From an uncultured Bacteroidales bacterium (GTDB lineage Bacteria; Bacteroidota; Bacteroidia; Bacteroidales; Muribaculaceae), in contig CACZNH010000002.1 of assembly GCA_902782465.1 (NCBI GenBank), forward strand, positions 1 to 64,000: a stretch of 64,000 nucleotides of DNA, read 5' to 3'. Each line of letters starts with the position of its first letter. The stretch's first letter is position 1. Both the position numbers and the translations under genes were made by a program. The notes beneath the pieces are model-generated. The model was not told the origin of the DNA, searched no databases, and saw only the letters and a list, made by a program, of their open reading frames with translations. Below are positions 1 through 8,669 of this stretch, in pieces.

Positions 1-147
1 AAATCGGGTGCAGAATGTGCAGTACATGCTCATAATGTTTCCCAAATGTTTCCCAAATTTGCCGTAACGTGCTGATAATCAGTTCTCGTTAGCCGCCGCA
101 CAGGCAGCCGTCGAGGCCGAGTAATTTCGAACGGAAATTCGATAATA

Positions 148-186
148 AAAGCGGTAAAGTCTTGTCAACAAAGACTTTACCGCTTT
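148..186. terminator. Perfect 15-bp hairpin, probable terminator of the gene left of the window
   Basis: A perfect 15-base stem (148-162 with 172-186) encloses a 9-base loop. It has no strong T-run. It lies 39 bases before the first gene and probably ends transcription arriving from outside the window. Positions 1-147 hold no gene I can support; the only regularity is the repeated string ATGTTTCCCAA near 36-60. Confidence 0.5.
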
Positions 187-225
187 GTAAATTAAAACTC
201 AATACACTCAGGAGTAAGGCAAAAC

Positions 226-1260
226 ATGGTTGACGTTTATATTTTTAATCCGGAACATGACTTGGCGCTGGCGCACGGTGAGCACAACTACACCGCACCA
301 CCATTTGCACGTCAGTTTCGCTACGATATGCGCCTGTTGCCGGCATGGATGGCGCCTGCAGGCTCCTATATCGCCGTTCCCGACTATGCTCCGCTTGACG
401 AGGACTGCCGCTGGCTCAACGACCATCATCTTAACGTCACACCCATAGCCTTTAGCCGCATTGCCGAGCTGGGCGCCTGCCGCATCCACCCGTGGGGCTG
501 GGATGCCACTCTGCGCTTCCAGCTGTTGCAGTCAGGCGTTTTACCTGATTATCTGCCCACTGACGAGCAGTTGGACTGGATTCGCCGCCTGTCGCACCGC
601 CGCACCACCATCGCCATTCATCAGGCATTGGGAAATGCGTTTTCTCCATCACCAGTGGAACTGAACACCCAGGAGGAGGTCGTTGCCTTCATGCAAGCGC
701 ATCCCGGCTGTTACCTCAAGATGCCGTGGTCAGGTAGCGGCAAGGGCATCTACCGCGTCATCGACCCGCAGGGCGACAACCACGTGCCTCGTTGGATAGC
801 GGGCGCCTTGAAGCGTCAAGGCTCACTCCTGTGCGAGGTGGGGCTGGAGCGTCTGCAGGATTTCGCCGTCGAGTGCGAGTGCTGTGACGGCAAAACGACG
901 CTCACGGGCTACTCGGTCTTTGATAGCGACTTCCACAGCCAGTTCGGCATGGGCATCGTCGCCACGATGGAAGAACTGCACCAACTGTTGCTGGAACAAT
1001 ACCCCTCGCTGGACCCTATAATAAATAATGTGCTAAAAGCATTGGATGCCATCGTTGAGCCGCACTACGATGGCCCCCTGGGCATCGACATGATGTTCTA
1101 TCGTGATGAAAATGGCAATGTTGCCCTCAATCCCTGTGTGGAAATCAACCTGCGCATGACCATGGGCATGGTTACGGCCGCCATGGGCAACCGTCATCAC
1201 CTCCACGGCCGTTTCAAGATAGAAAGCACCTCCACTGGCTATAGATTCAACCTGCTATAG
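226..1260 (+). CDS. ATP-grasp-like protein of unknown function
   Basis: A 344-residue soluble protein without a signal peptide. Residues 162-176 (YLKMPWSGSGKG core, Lys165) look like the ATP-binding lysine and glycine loop of the ATP-grasp fold. Residues 282-310 (GPLGID, then CVEINLR) resemble the metal-binding acidic and Asn segment of that fold. Proteins of this kind are found in Bacteroidales but I know of no assigned substrate. An ATP-dependent ligase activity would be the family expectation; that is inference. The start at 226 has AGGAG at 210-214 upstream. It stands alone on this strand, convergent with the carboxypeptidase gene. Confidence 0.6.
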   Translation: MVDVYIFNPEHDLALAHGEHNYTAPPFARQFRYDMRLLPAWMAPAGSYIAVPDYAPLDEDCRWLNDHHLNVTPIAFSRIAELGACRIHPWGWDATLRFQLLQSGVLPDYLPTDEQLDWIRRLSHRRTTIAIHQALGNAFSPSPVELNTQEEVVAFMQAHPGCYLKMPWSGSGKGIYRVIDPQGDNHVPRWIAGALKRQGSLLCEVGLERLQDFAVECECCDGKTTLTGYSVFDSDFHSQFGMGIVATMEELHQLLLEQYPSLDPIINNVLKALDAIVEPHYDGPLGIDMMFYRDENGNVALNPCVEINLRMTMGMVTAAMGNRHHLHGRFKIESTSTGYRFNLL

Positions 1261-1272
1261 CATCTATAGCTT

Positions 1273-2241
1273 CTATTTTTCCCGCTCGAGATAGAAGGCG
1301 TAATATTCATCAAAGGTTATCCCCTCGTCGTGGATGCGCTTGGCAGTCTCCACGCCCACATAGCGCATGTGCCACGGCTCGTAGCTGTAGCCCATGATGT
1401 GTGACTGTTTCTCGGGGTAACGCAGGATGAGGCCATACCTGTGGCAATTCTCACGCATCCACACGCCCTCCTTGGACTTGCCGAATTCCCATTTCAAGGG
1501 ATGTTGCAGCGATGTGACGTCGATGGCGAGGCCCGTCTGATGCTCGCTGTGGCCAGGTGTGGCGACATATCGCTTGTCATTGCGCTTGTACGTTCCAATC
1601 TGGTCAGCATAGGAGCGATAGGCCGAATTGACCATCAGGTGGGCGCCGGTCTGTTTCTTGCATTCCTGCTGCAATGCCACAAATGCATCAACCACAACGC
1701 TGAGCGCCTTCTGGTCCTCATAGCAGCACGTCTTGTTGAATGTTGCCAAATCGCTTGGCTTATAGGTCTCGTCGAGGTAATGGCGCCCGTTGACCAGCAT
1801 CAACAGGCCCTTGCTGGTGTCGCAGGGTGCCGCAATCGTTTTGCCGTCACGTCCCACATTGACCAGGGCGACGATGTCGCTGATGGCGATACCGGTCGTG
1901 TCGGTCTTGTGGAAAGCCAGATAGCGGTCAAAATTGTCAAGGATGAAGTAGCGCTCACTCAGTAACGGATAGGCGATAGTGTCATGTTCTTGCCTGGCAA
2001 TCAGGCTGTCGGCTTGTTCATCACTGAGCGTTGCTGCAAGAACTCGGGCCTGCTCGATGGGGTAGCCCAGTTTGTAAATCCTGCACTCGTTGCTGTGCAG
2101 ATACACGATGCCCTGGCAACTCTTCACCAGCACCAGCAGCACAAACAGTGCGGCGATGGTACACGGCACCGCCAGCCAGCGGTTGTCGCGGGCAGTCCAC
2201 TCCTTGATGAAATGCTTGATGCTTTGTAACGTGCCCTGCAT
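1273..2241 (-). CDS. VanY-type D-alanyl-D-alanine carboxypeptidase (peptidase M15B)
   Basis: A 322-residue protein with a short cytoplasmic N-terminus and one membrane span at about residues 23-39, so the catalytic part should sit in the periplasm. The zinc signature SxHxxGxAxD is complete as SEHQTGLAID (His234, Asp241), and EPWH supplies Glu288 and His291. These are the VanX/VanY zinc ligands and catalytic Glu. The family removes the terminal D-Ala from peptidoglycan stem peptides. The middle (about 45-185) is not recognisable and may be a lineage-specific lid or partner domain. The msrA stop lies 3 bases beyond its start region, so the two genes are probably cotranscribed, msrA first. Confidence 0.85.
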   Translation of the reverse strand: MQGTLQSIKHFIKEWTARDNRWLAVPCTIAALFVLLVLVKSCQGIVYLHSNECRIYKLGYPIEQARVLAATLSDEQADSLIARQEHDTIAYPLLSERYFILDNFDRYLAFHKTDTTGIAISDIVALVNVGRDGKTIAAPCDTSKGLLMLVNGRHYLDETYKPSDLATFNKTCCYEDQKALSVVVDAFVALQQECKKQTGAHLMVNSAYRSYADQIGTYKRNDKRYVATPGHSEHQTGLAIDVTSLQHPLKWEFGKSKEGVWMRENCHRYGLILRYPEKQSHIMGYSYEPWHMRYVGVETAKRIHDEGITFDEYYAFYLEREK

Positions 2242-2244
2242 CGC

Positions 2245-2748
2245 TTAACGGTTGGCGCGTTTTGCCATCTCAAACAGTTCCAGTGGCAGGTGGCAGTAGC
2301 CGTCGGGATTCTTGTCCAGATAATCCTGATGGTATTCCTCGGCAGGGTAGAAGTTCTTGAGCGGCAGCAGTTCCACGGCGAGACGCAGTTTCACTTCGGC
2401 CTGCACGCGATTATAAACCTTCTGCAGCACGGGCACGTCGGCCTCGTCGGTATAGTAGATGCCTGTGCGGTACTGGGTACCCTTGTCGTGACCCTGCTGG
2501 TTGACGCTTGTCGGGTCGATGGCCTTGAAATACATCTCGGTGAGGAATTCCAGCGAAATCACGTCAGGATTATAGGCGATGCGCACCGTCTCGGCATAGC
2601 CCGTCTTGTCGGTGCAAACGTCCTGATAGGTAGGATTCTCGGTATGCCCGTTGGCATAACCCACCTCAGTCTCAATGACGCCGTTCACCAGCTTAAAATA
2701 ATGCTCTGTTCCCCAGAAGCATCCGCCTGCAAAATAAATCTCTTTCAT
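2245..2748 (-). CDS. msrA: Peptide methionine sulfoxide reductase MsrA
   Basis: A 167-residue enzyme that reduces the S form of methionine sulfoxide in proteins, using thioredoxin for recycling. The MsrA signature AGGCFWGTEHYF sits at residues 7-18 with catalytic Cys10. The length matches the family. The frame stays open up to 2802, but a TATCTTTG promoter element on the minus strand lies at 2780-2773, so the start at 2748 is the sensible one; an adjacent ATG at 2751 is equally possible. The gene leads an apparent two-gene unit with the VanY-type carboxypeptidase. Confidence 0.95.
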   Translation of the reverse strand: MKEIYFAGGCFWGTEHYFKLVNGVIETEVGYANGHTENPTYQDVCTDKTGYAETVRIAYNPDVISLEFLTEMYFKAIDPTSVNQQGHDKGTQYRTGIYYTDEADVPVLQKVYNRVQAEVKLRLAVELLPLKNFYPAEEYHQDYLDKNPDGYCHLPLELFEMAKRANR

Positions 2749-2772
2749 CATGACTGTCTTCAATTTGATGGA

Positions 2773-2780
2773 CAAAGATA
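2773..2780 (-). promoter_or_regulatory. Bacteroidetes -7 element for msrA
   Basis: TATCTTTG reads on the minus strand and matches TAnnTTTG exactly. It places transcription start about 20 bases before the msrA ATG at 2748. Confidence 0.55.
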
Positions 2781-2859
2781 AATCAAATTCTCCAATCATC
2801 AAGCTATTATCGAGCTTTTAATGCTTGATAACACCTGGGTGGCAGCCTCCCTTCAGTGT

Positions 2860-2890
2860 GGTTGAGGTAATGCAAGCCTCTAGCTTGTAC
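2860..2890. repeat. Dispersed intergenic repeat, copy 1 of 2
   Basis: This 31-base stretch matches 8707-8737 at 24 of 31 positions without gaps. Both begin GGTTGAGGTA and end CTTGTA plus a pyrimidine. Both lie in non-coding gaps, a few dozen to about 100 bases upstream of a promoter. Confidence 0.45.
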
Positions 2891-2935
2891 TTTGGTTCGT
2901 ACTCCGGCTTGTATGAGTAAATTCCTTAAACTTTC

Positions 2936-2966
2936 TTGCCTATTTTTAGTCTTATTACTAATTTTG
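2936..2966 (+). promoter_or_regulatory. Promoter of the DUF2520 gene
   Basis: TTG at 2936-2938, 20 bases, then TAATTTTG at 2959-2966. Transcription should begin only a few bases before the ATG at 2977, giving a very short leader. Confidence 0.6.
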
Positions 2967-2976
2967 CCTTGCAATT

Positions 2977-3744
2977 ATGAAACGTGTGGTAATTATAGGT
3001 TCGGGTAACGTGGCAACCAGTCTGGCGCATGGCTTGGCAGCACGTTGTGAGGTGGCTCAGATTTACAGCCGCCAGTTGGCTCATGCCCAGGAACTGGCCG
3101 ATGCCATCGGCTGCGACAATGCCACCGATGACCTGCTGGCTCTGATTCCCGATGCCGACGCCTACATCATCGCCGTGCGTGACGATGCCATTGCCGATGT
3201 CATTGCTGCAACCCCCGACAATGGCGCCCTGTGGGTGCACACCTCGGGCAGCAAGCCGATGGACCTGTTCGCGGGACACCGCAAACGCTATGGTGTGCTT
3301 TATCCCATGCAGTCCTTCTCTCGCCAGGTGGTGACACCCCTCGACGAGGTGCATTTCTTTATCGAGGCGCCTGATGAGGCGACACTGGCCGATGTCCGCT
3401 TATTGGGCGAACAGCTCTCGTGCAATGTCAACGAGGCCAACAGCGACCAGCGCCGCCAGTTGCATGTCGCAGCAGTGTTCTCCTGCAACTTTGCCAACCA
3501 CCTGTGGACGCTTGCCGACGAGGTGCTTGCCGATGCCGGACTTCCGTTTGATGCGATGAAGCCCCTCATCCGCACCACTGTCGAGAAGCTTGACCGCCTG
3601 ACGCCAGCCCAGTCCCAGACGGGACCCGCCGTGCGCCACGACACCCAGGTTATCGATGCCCATCTGGCAATGCTCGACGGCGACAAGCGCGACATTTACC
3701 GCCTGTTGACCGACTCCATCATCAACCGCACAACTAAGGACTAA
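2977..3744 (+). CDS. Rossmann-fold DUF2520 protein (putative NAD(P)-dependent oxidoreductase)
   Basis: 255 residues. Residues 1-30 hold a dinucleotide-binding start with GSGNVA, as in 6-phosphogluconate- and F420-dependent NADP oxidoreductases. The second half is helical and fits the DUF2520 domain. The substrate is unknown. It is followed 12 bases later by maf and probably shares its transcript. In many Bacteroides genomes a KdsC-like phosphatase gene sits between these two families; here it is absent and the junction is a 7-base repeat that overlaps the stop codon. That comparison is from memory. Confidence 0.75.
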   Translation: MKRVVIIGSGNVATSLAHGLAARCEVAQIYSRQLAHAQELADAIGCDNATDDLLALIPDADAYIIAVRDDAIADVIAATPDNGALWVHTSGSKPMDLFAGHRKRYGVLYPMQSFSRQVVTPLDEVHFFIEAPDEATLADVRLLGEQLSCNVNEANSDQRRQLHVAAVFSCNFANHLWTLADEVLADAGLPFDAMKPLIRTTVEKLDRLTPAQSQTGPAVRHDTQVIDAHLAMLDGDKRDIYRLLTDSIINRTTKD

Positions 3745-3753
3745 GGACTAAAA
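3733..3753 (+). repeat. Three 7-base CTAA-core repeats
   Basis: ACTAAGG, ACTAAGG, ACTAAAA in tandem, covering the last codons and stop of the DUF2520 gene and running almost to the maf ATG. One of several 7-base arrays at gene boundaries in this window. Confidence 0.6.
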
Positions 3754-3756
3754 ATA

Positions 3757-4332
3757 ATGCTCAACAATCTCGATAAATATGATGTGGTACTGGGAAGCAA
3801 CTCGCCCCGCCGCCGTGAACTCTTGAACGACATGGGCGTCAATTTCCGTGTTGAGGCCATCAAGGGCATTGACGAGACTTATCCCGCCAATCTCCCCGTT
3901 GAGGAAATTCCCGTCTTCCTTGCCCGCATCAAGGCCGAGGGGCATCCCTTGAAACCCAATGAGCTGCTCATCACCGCCGACACCGTCGTTGTTCTTGACG
4001 AAGCTGTACTGGGTAAACCCACAGGCGAAGCCGACGCCCACCGCATGCTGCGGGCCCTATCGGGACGCGCCCACCGTGTCATCAGCGGCGTGTGTGTTAC
4101 AACCGTTGACCGCACCGAGGCGTTTGCCGACACGAGCATCGTCCACTTCGCCGAACTCACCGATGACGAGATTGACTACTATATCGAGCATTACCGCCCG
4201 TTGGACAAGGCTGGCGCCTACGGCATCCAGGAATGGATTGGCAACATCGGCATCAGTGGCATTAACGGCGACTTCTATAACGTGATGGGCCTGCCCACAC
4301 GCAAGCTTTATCAACTGTTGAAAACATTTTAA
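3757..4332 (+). CDS. maf: Maf-family nucleotide pyrophosphatase
   Basis: 191 residues, normal for the family. The signature GSNSPRRRELL sits at residues 11-21, with ITADTVV and LGKP further on. Maf proteins hydrolyse non-canonical or modified nucleoside triphosphates (house-cleaning) and were first named for septum inhibition. Cytoplasmic. It follows the DUF2520 gene closely and is itself followed 12 bases later by the first of two secreted-protein genes. Confidence 0.93.
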   Translation: MLNNLDKYDVVLGSNSPRRRELLNDMGVNFRVEAIKGIDETYPANLPVEEIPVFLARIKAEGHPLKPNELLITADTVVVLDEAVLGKPTGEADAHRMLRALSGRAHRVISGVCVTTVDRTEAFADTSIVHFAELTDDEIDYYIEHYRPLDKAGAYGIQEWIGNIGISGINGDFYNVMGLPTRKLYQLLKTF

Positions 4333-4344
4333 TTGGATAAGGAT

Positions 4345-4998
4345 ATGAAAACCACGCTCAAATACTTCCTGACAATGCTCCTGGTGGCATTGGGCGCAAT
4401 TCACTGCTACGCAGATGACAAAAAAGAGCCGATTGACACGGCCTATTTCTTCAACTCATGGAATCAGATGCTTGATTTCGAGCCCATTGCAATGTTGGTG
4501 AATCCGTACATTCAAGCACCTTCACCATTCATGGTATATATGGGTTCCGATGACGAGGAAGTGAACCGCGTGCTCAGAGAGAAAGGTTTCATCTCGGCAG
4601 CGATAGGTGAAGACGTTTGGCTGGCCAACAGTGACTACATCCAGCAAGAGTTTGATGGCGATGTGATGAACTTTGTTTCTCTTGTGCCACTGTTCTTCAA
4701 CAGCAAGATAGCGTATATCACATTTCCCGTCGAGTTGAGCTTGAAGGAATCCTTCTTTACCAGCGATGACACCTATGCTGTCGGATATTTCTATATCGAC
4801 TTCAAGAATAGAAAGGTTAAGAGGGTCACCCACAAGTACCTGAGTGAATTGCTTGAGGACTATCCCGATCTGAAGATGCGTTACGAGGGCATGAAGGACT
4901 ACAAGAAACGCGAAATCATCGAGTACTTCTTTCTCCAGTACGTCTATCGCGCGACCGAGGACTTCATGCGTCCCGACATCACCGACTATGTAGATTAA
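4345..4998 (+). CDS. Secreted protein of unknown function, tandem copy 1
   Basis: 217 residues with a cleavable signal peptide (about residues 1-23, ending CYA). No family recognised. It aligns along its length with the next gene: TAYFFNSWNQML against TIYFFNTWEQML, ASIGDSIW-like blocks, and a near-identical MRYEGMKDYKK segment close to the C-terminus. I chose the ATG at 4345 rather than the upstream TTG at 4333 because it begins the signal peptide directly. Six bases separate it from its paralogue, so it is probably cotranscribed. Confidence 0.7.
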   Translation: MKTTLKYFLTMLLVALGAIHCYADDKKEPIDTAYFFNSWNQMLDFEPIAMLVNPYIQAPSPFMVYMGSDDEEVNRVLREKGFISAAIGEDVWLANSDYIQQEFDGDVMNFVSLVPLFFNSKIAYITFPVELSLKESFFTSDDTYAVGYFYIDFKNRKVKRVTHKYLSELLEDYPDLKMRYEGMKDYKKREIIEYFFLQYVYRATEDFMRPDITDYVD

Positions 4999-5004
4999 AC
5001 CACA

Positions 5005-5703
5005 ATGAATCGACTGTCTCTTCATTTTTCCATCATTATCTTGGTCATGGCCACGTTATGTGTTCATGCCGAAGAGACGCATCATGACACGATCTATTTC
5101 TTCAACACTTGGGAGCAGATGTTGTATTTCGAACCTGTAAGCATGTTGCAGGATCCGTTTATCTATGAGCAATCCCCGCTTCAAGTGTATTTTGAGATTG
5201 AGGATGAGAAATGGAATAGCGTTATCGATTACGACTTTTTGGGGGCTTCGATAGGTGATAGCATCTGGTATGTCAATAGCAACTATTTGAAGGAGCATTT
5301 CGAAGGGGATGTTAACCTCTTAAAAGGCTATATACCACTGTTCTTTAATGAGAAAGTGGCCTATTTCAGATATGGTGGATACTCCTATGGGGATTCCAAT
5401 ATAGATCATGATTATGGCCTCAGGTCCAGAATGGGTAGTGAAAGAACCATTAATCATATTAGTTGGCAGTATTACAACATTGATTTTGAGAAGCATGAGT
5501 TGCTCAAGGTAACTCACGCAGTACTGAGCAAGTTGCTTGCCGATTACCATGACCTGCAGATGCGCTACGAGGGCATGAAGGATTACAAGAAACACGAAGT
5601 CATCGAGGACTATTTCCTCAAGTATATCGAACGTGCTTCCTCAGATGTCTTGCGCCCAAGCGTACTAGACCTCGTAGATTATCAAGAATTGAAAAAGAAG
5701 TGA
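5005..5703 (+). CDS. Secreted protein of unknown function, tandem copy 2
   Basis: 232 residues, signal peptide about 1-22 (ending VHA). Paralogue of the preceding gene with an extra glycine- and tyrosine-rich stretch around residues 119-145 (RYGGYSYGDSN). The AT-richer wording of the middle part suggests that this copy has diverged under weaker codon selection. Its stop overlaps a possible GTG at 5700 of the binding-protein gene, so the pair may be translationally linked to the importer operon. Whether the two proteins help the importer is unknown. Confidence 0.7.
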   Translation: MNRLSLHFSIIILVMATLCVHAEETHHDTIYFFNTWEQMLYFEPVSMLQDPFIYEQSPLQVYFEIEDEKWNSVIDYDFLGASIGDSIWYVNSNYLKEHFEGDVNLLKGYIPLFFNEKVAYFRYGGYSYGDSNIDHDYGLRSRMGSERTINHISWQYYNIDFEKHELLKVTHAVLSKLLADYHDLQMRYEGMKDYKKHEVIEDYFLKYIERASSDVLRPSVLDLVDYQELKKK

Positions 5704-5711
5704 AATTAATT

Positions 5712-6842
5712 ATGGTTTTGACTGATAAAAGATACCGCTTAACCTTGTTCCTCCTCCCGCTGCTGCTCTTGACGTCATGTTTCAGGAGCGGCAAGACGAC
5801 TGTCGCCGGTATGGATGCCGATGGCAAGGTCATCACGCATGCCCGCTTGCTGACGATGCAGCGCGAGCCGGATTATACCCTTGTTACGGTTGGCAACCCG
5901 TGGAAGGGTGGGGTGCTGCACCGTTATGTGCTGGTGCATCGCGACTCGGTCATGCCCGACAATTTGCCCGAGGGCACCGTGGTGCGCACGCCCGTCACCA
6001 ATGCGCTGGTCTATTCGTCGGTACACACGAGCCTGCTGCGCGAACTCAATGCACTCAATGCGGTGCGCGGTGTGGTGGATAGTCAGTATTTCATTGACCA
6101 GGACATCCTCGACGGTGTGAAGTCTGGCCAGATTGCCGACTGCGGCAACTCGATGAATCCCACTGTGGAACGTGTCATCAACATGCAGCCCGACGCCATC
6201 ATGCTCTCGCCCTATCAGGATGCCAGCTACGGTCAGATTGCAAGTCTGGATATCCCCATCATTGAGTGTGCCGACTATCTGGAATATGACCCCCTGGGAC
6301 GTGCCGAGTGGATGAAGTTTTATGGTGAACTGGTCGGAAAGCAACGGGAAGCCGACAGCCTATATAATGTGGTGACTAATGCCTATAACGAGTTGAAACA
6401 GAAGGCCACTGAAGCTAAAACCCGTCCCACCGTCGTAACCGAAATGGTCATTAACGGCGTGTGGAATGTTCCTGGCGGCCAAAGCTATATGGCCCGCATC
6501 ATCAACGAGGCCGGAGGCCAATACCTGTGGGCCGATGACGAGAACACGGGTTCTCTGGCACTGGATTTCAACCAGGTGCTGGCCGTGGCTCAGAATGCTG
6601 ACTACTGGTTCATCAAGTGGACCGATATCACTTCTCTCAAGGACCTGCAGGGAGCCTTCGACTTGAACAAGGAGATGGCCGCATTCCAGAACAAGCGCGT
6701 CTATGTGTGCGACACCGACAAGACCCGCTTTTTTGACCGCATCCCCTTCCATCCCGAGTTGTTGCTTCGTGAGTTCGCTGCCATCCTGCATCCCGAACTC
6801 TTCCCAGATTTCACACCTCAAATGTATCACCACATTGACTGA
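5712..6842 (+). CDS. ABC importer substrate-binding lipoprotein (BtuF/FecB/TroA type)
   Basis: 376 residues from the ATG at 5712; a GTG at 5700 in frame overlaps the previous stop and is an alternative. A lipoprotein signal LLLLTSC precedes the acylated Cys. The body has the two-lobed helical-backbone pattern of periplasmic binding proteins for cobalamin, haem and iron-siderophores, with GVVDSQYF and NMQPDAIMLSPYQ segments. With the next two genes it forms a complete importer. The ligand cannot be read from the sequence: no cobalamin riboswitch or TonB receptor lies beside it. Confidence 0.85.
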   Translation: MVLTDKRYRLTLFLLPLLLLTSCFRSGKTTVAGMDADGKVITHARLLTMQREPDYTLVTVGNPWKGGVLHRYVLVHRDSVMPDNLPEGTVVRTPVTNALVYSSVHTSLLRELNALNAVRGVVDSQYFIDQDILDGVKSGQIADCGNSMNPTVERVINMQPDAIMLSPYQDASYGQIASLDIPIIECADYLEYDPLGRAEWMKFYGELVGKQREADSLYNVVTNAYNELKQKATEAKTRPTVVTEMVINGVWNVPGGQSYMARIINEAGGQYLWADDENTGSLALDFNQVLAVAQNADYWFIKWTDITSLKDLQGAFDLNKEMAAFQNKRVYVCDTDKTRFFDRIPFHPELLLREFAAILHPELFPDFTPQMYHHID

Positions 6843-6849
6843 CAGCCCA

Positions 6850-7884
6850 ATGACATATCGCCGCTATGTCGTCACCATCGTCGCGTTGACGTTGTTGCTG
6901 GTGCTGCTGGCACTGGCGTGCCTCGTCTTCGGCTCGGTGGATATCCCGGTGGGCAGCATCACCGACATCCTTACGGGAAAGGGCAGCGGCAACAAGGCTT
7001 GGGACATCATCATCCTGCAATCGCGCATTCCCATGATTGCAACGGCAGCACTGGCTGGCGCAGCCTTGTCGATTTCAGGTCTGCTGCTGCAGACGACGTT
7101 CAATAACCCGCTGGCGGGGCCTTCTATTTTGGGCGTCTCGTCAGGAGCGGGACTGGGTGTTGCCATAGTCATTCTTGCATTGGGTGGCTCGTTGGGAGGT
7201 TTCTTCGGTGAGAGTATGGGCAGCTATATGGCTGTGCTCGTGGGAGCGCTGCTGGGTGCCGGAGTGGTGCTGGCGGTGCTCATTGCTTTTTCGGCCATCG
7301 TGCGCAGCAACACGATGTTGCTCATCATCGGTATCCTTGTGAGCTACCTCACCTCGAGCGTGGTGCAACTCCTTAACTCGGTGGCCACCGAGGAGGGCGT
7401 CCACAATTACGTTTCCTGGGGGTTCGGCAACTTCTCGGGCGTGAGTGTGGCACAGATGCCTATTTATGCCGGTGTCATCATTCTGGCCCTTATCGGCTCG
7501 GCGCTCATGGTCAAGCCCTTGAATGCCTTGCTGCTGGGTGCACGTTATGCCCGCAACCTGGGCATCAACGTGTCGCGCACACGCAATATCCTGCTGATTA
7601 TCACTGGCGTGCTCACGGCTGTCGTGACTGCCTTCTGCGGCCCCATCGGTTTTATCGGTCTGGTGGTGCCCCACATTGCCCGCATGTCGCTTGGGACGAG
7701 CAACCATAGCCGTCTGGTGCCTGCAACCATCCTGGCGGGTGCTGATATTGCCCTGCTTTGTGCTGTGGCCAGCGTGAACAGCCCCCACGGCATCATTCCC
7801 ATCAACGCCATCACACCCATCATCGGCGTGCCCATTATCCTGTATATCATCCTGAACCGCCGCCGCATCCAATACTTCAACTGA
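6850..7884 (+). CDS. FecCD/BtuC-family ABC importer permease
   Basis: 344 residues, about ten membrane spans. ATG at 6850 chosen because it starts the typical short N-terminus (MTYRRYVV) followed by the first span; the frame extends upstream only as an overlap with the binding-protein gene. The family blocks GLLLQTTFNNPLAGPSILG and FCGPIGFIGLVVPHIAR are intact, the latter being the usual ATPase contact region. It starts 7 bases after the binding-protein stop and ends on a TGATG overlap with the ATPase gene. Confidence 0.92.
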   Translation: MTYRRYVVTIVALTLLLVLLALACLVFGSVDIPVGSITDILTGKGSGNKAWDIIILQSRIPMIATAALAGAALSISGLLLQTTFNNPLAGPSILGVSSGAGLGVAIVILALGGSLGGFFGESMGSYMAVLVGALLGAGVVLAVLIAFSAIVRSNTMLLIIGILVSYLTSSVVQLLNSVATEEGVHNYVSWGFGNFSGVSVAQMPIYAGVIILALIGSALMVKPLNALLLGARYARNLGINVSRTRNILLIITGVLTAVVTAFCGPIGFIGLVVPHIARMSLGTSNHSRLVPATILAGADIALLCAVASVNSPHGIIPINAITPIIGVPIILYIILNRRRIQYFN

Positions 7885-8669
7885 TGAACAAAAAGAATAC
7901 CATATTCCAGACCCGTGAACTTGCTGTTGGTTACCGCAACGGCAAGTCCGAAGTGACTTTGCTTCGCGGCCTGAACCTCTCGCTTGAGAAAGGCAAACTT
8001 GTTGCTCTGTTGGGACAAAACGGAGCCGGCAAATCGACCCTGTTGCGTGCCCTCACTTGTGACGAGCGCCCCTTGGCGGGAACTGTCGAGGTGAACGGGA
8101 AAAACCTGCACGACATGAGCCAGAAGGACCGTTCCCGACTCATCGGACTGGTCTCGACCGAGCGCATCCAGGCTGGAGCACTCACCGTCACCGAACTGGT
8201 CGGTCTGGGACGGCAACCACACACGGGCTTTCTGGGACGCCTCGACGACGAGGACCGTCAGATTGTGCATCAGGCAATGGTGGATTCAGGTATTATCGGC
8301 AAGGCAAATGACTATATGGCCTCGCTGAGCGACGGCGAGCGCCAGAAGGCGATGATTGCTCGTGCCCTGGCGCAGCAGACGCCCATTATCATCCTCGACG
8401 AGCCGACGGCTTTTCTCGATGTGGCAAGCCGCATCGAGACAATGCGTCTCTTGCAGACCCTAGCCCACGACCGCAGCAAGGCAGTATTGCTCTCCAGCCA
8501 TGACATTTCCCAATCGCTCATGCTTGCCGACGAACTCTGGCTAATCACCACCGACCGCCAGGTCATCACCGGCACCCCCAGTGACCTTGTCGCAGCCGGC
8601 ACCATGGACCGACTCTTTGAGAATCGTGACATCCATTTCAACCCCTCCATCCTCGACTACTCCTTCTAG
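7884..8669 (+). CDS. FecE/BtuD-type ABC importer ATPase
   Basis: 261 residues. Walker A GQNGAGKST, signature ASLSDGERQ, and Walker B IIILDEPTAFLD followed by the switch His in SSHD are all present, so it should be active. The true start is the ATG at 7884, sharing its A with the permease stop (TGATG), which implies translational coupling. It is the last gene of the importer operon. A weak hairpin follows at 8681-8705. Confidence 0.93.
   Translation: MNKKNTIFQTRELAVGYRNGKSEVTLLRGLNLSLEKGKLVALLGQNGAGKSTLLRALTCDERPLAGTVEVNGKNLHDMSQKDRSRLIGLVSTERIQAGALTVTELVGLGRQPHTGFLGRLDDEDRQIVHQAMVDSGIIGKANDYMASLSDGERQKAMIARALAQQTPIIILDEPTAFLDVASRIETMRLLQTLAHDRSKAVLLSSHDISQSLMLADELWLITTDRQVITGTPSDLVAAGTMDRLFENRDIHFNPSILDYSF

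Noticed and set aside
5600..5711. Cobalamin riboswitch for the BtuFCD-like operon
   Set aside because: The space before the binding-protein gene is coding and I see no B12-box-like conserved elements upstream of the operon.
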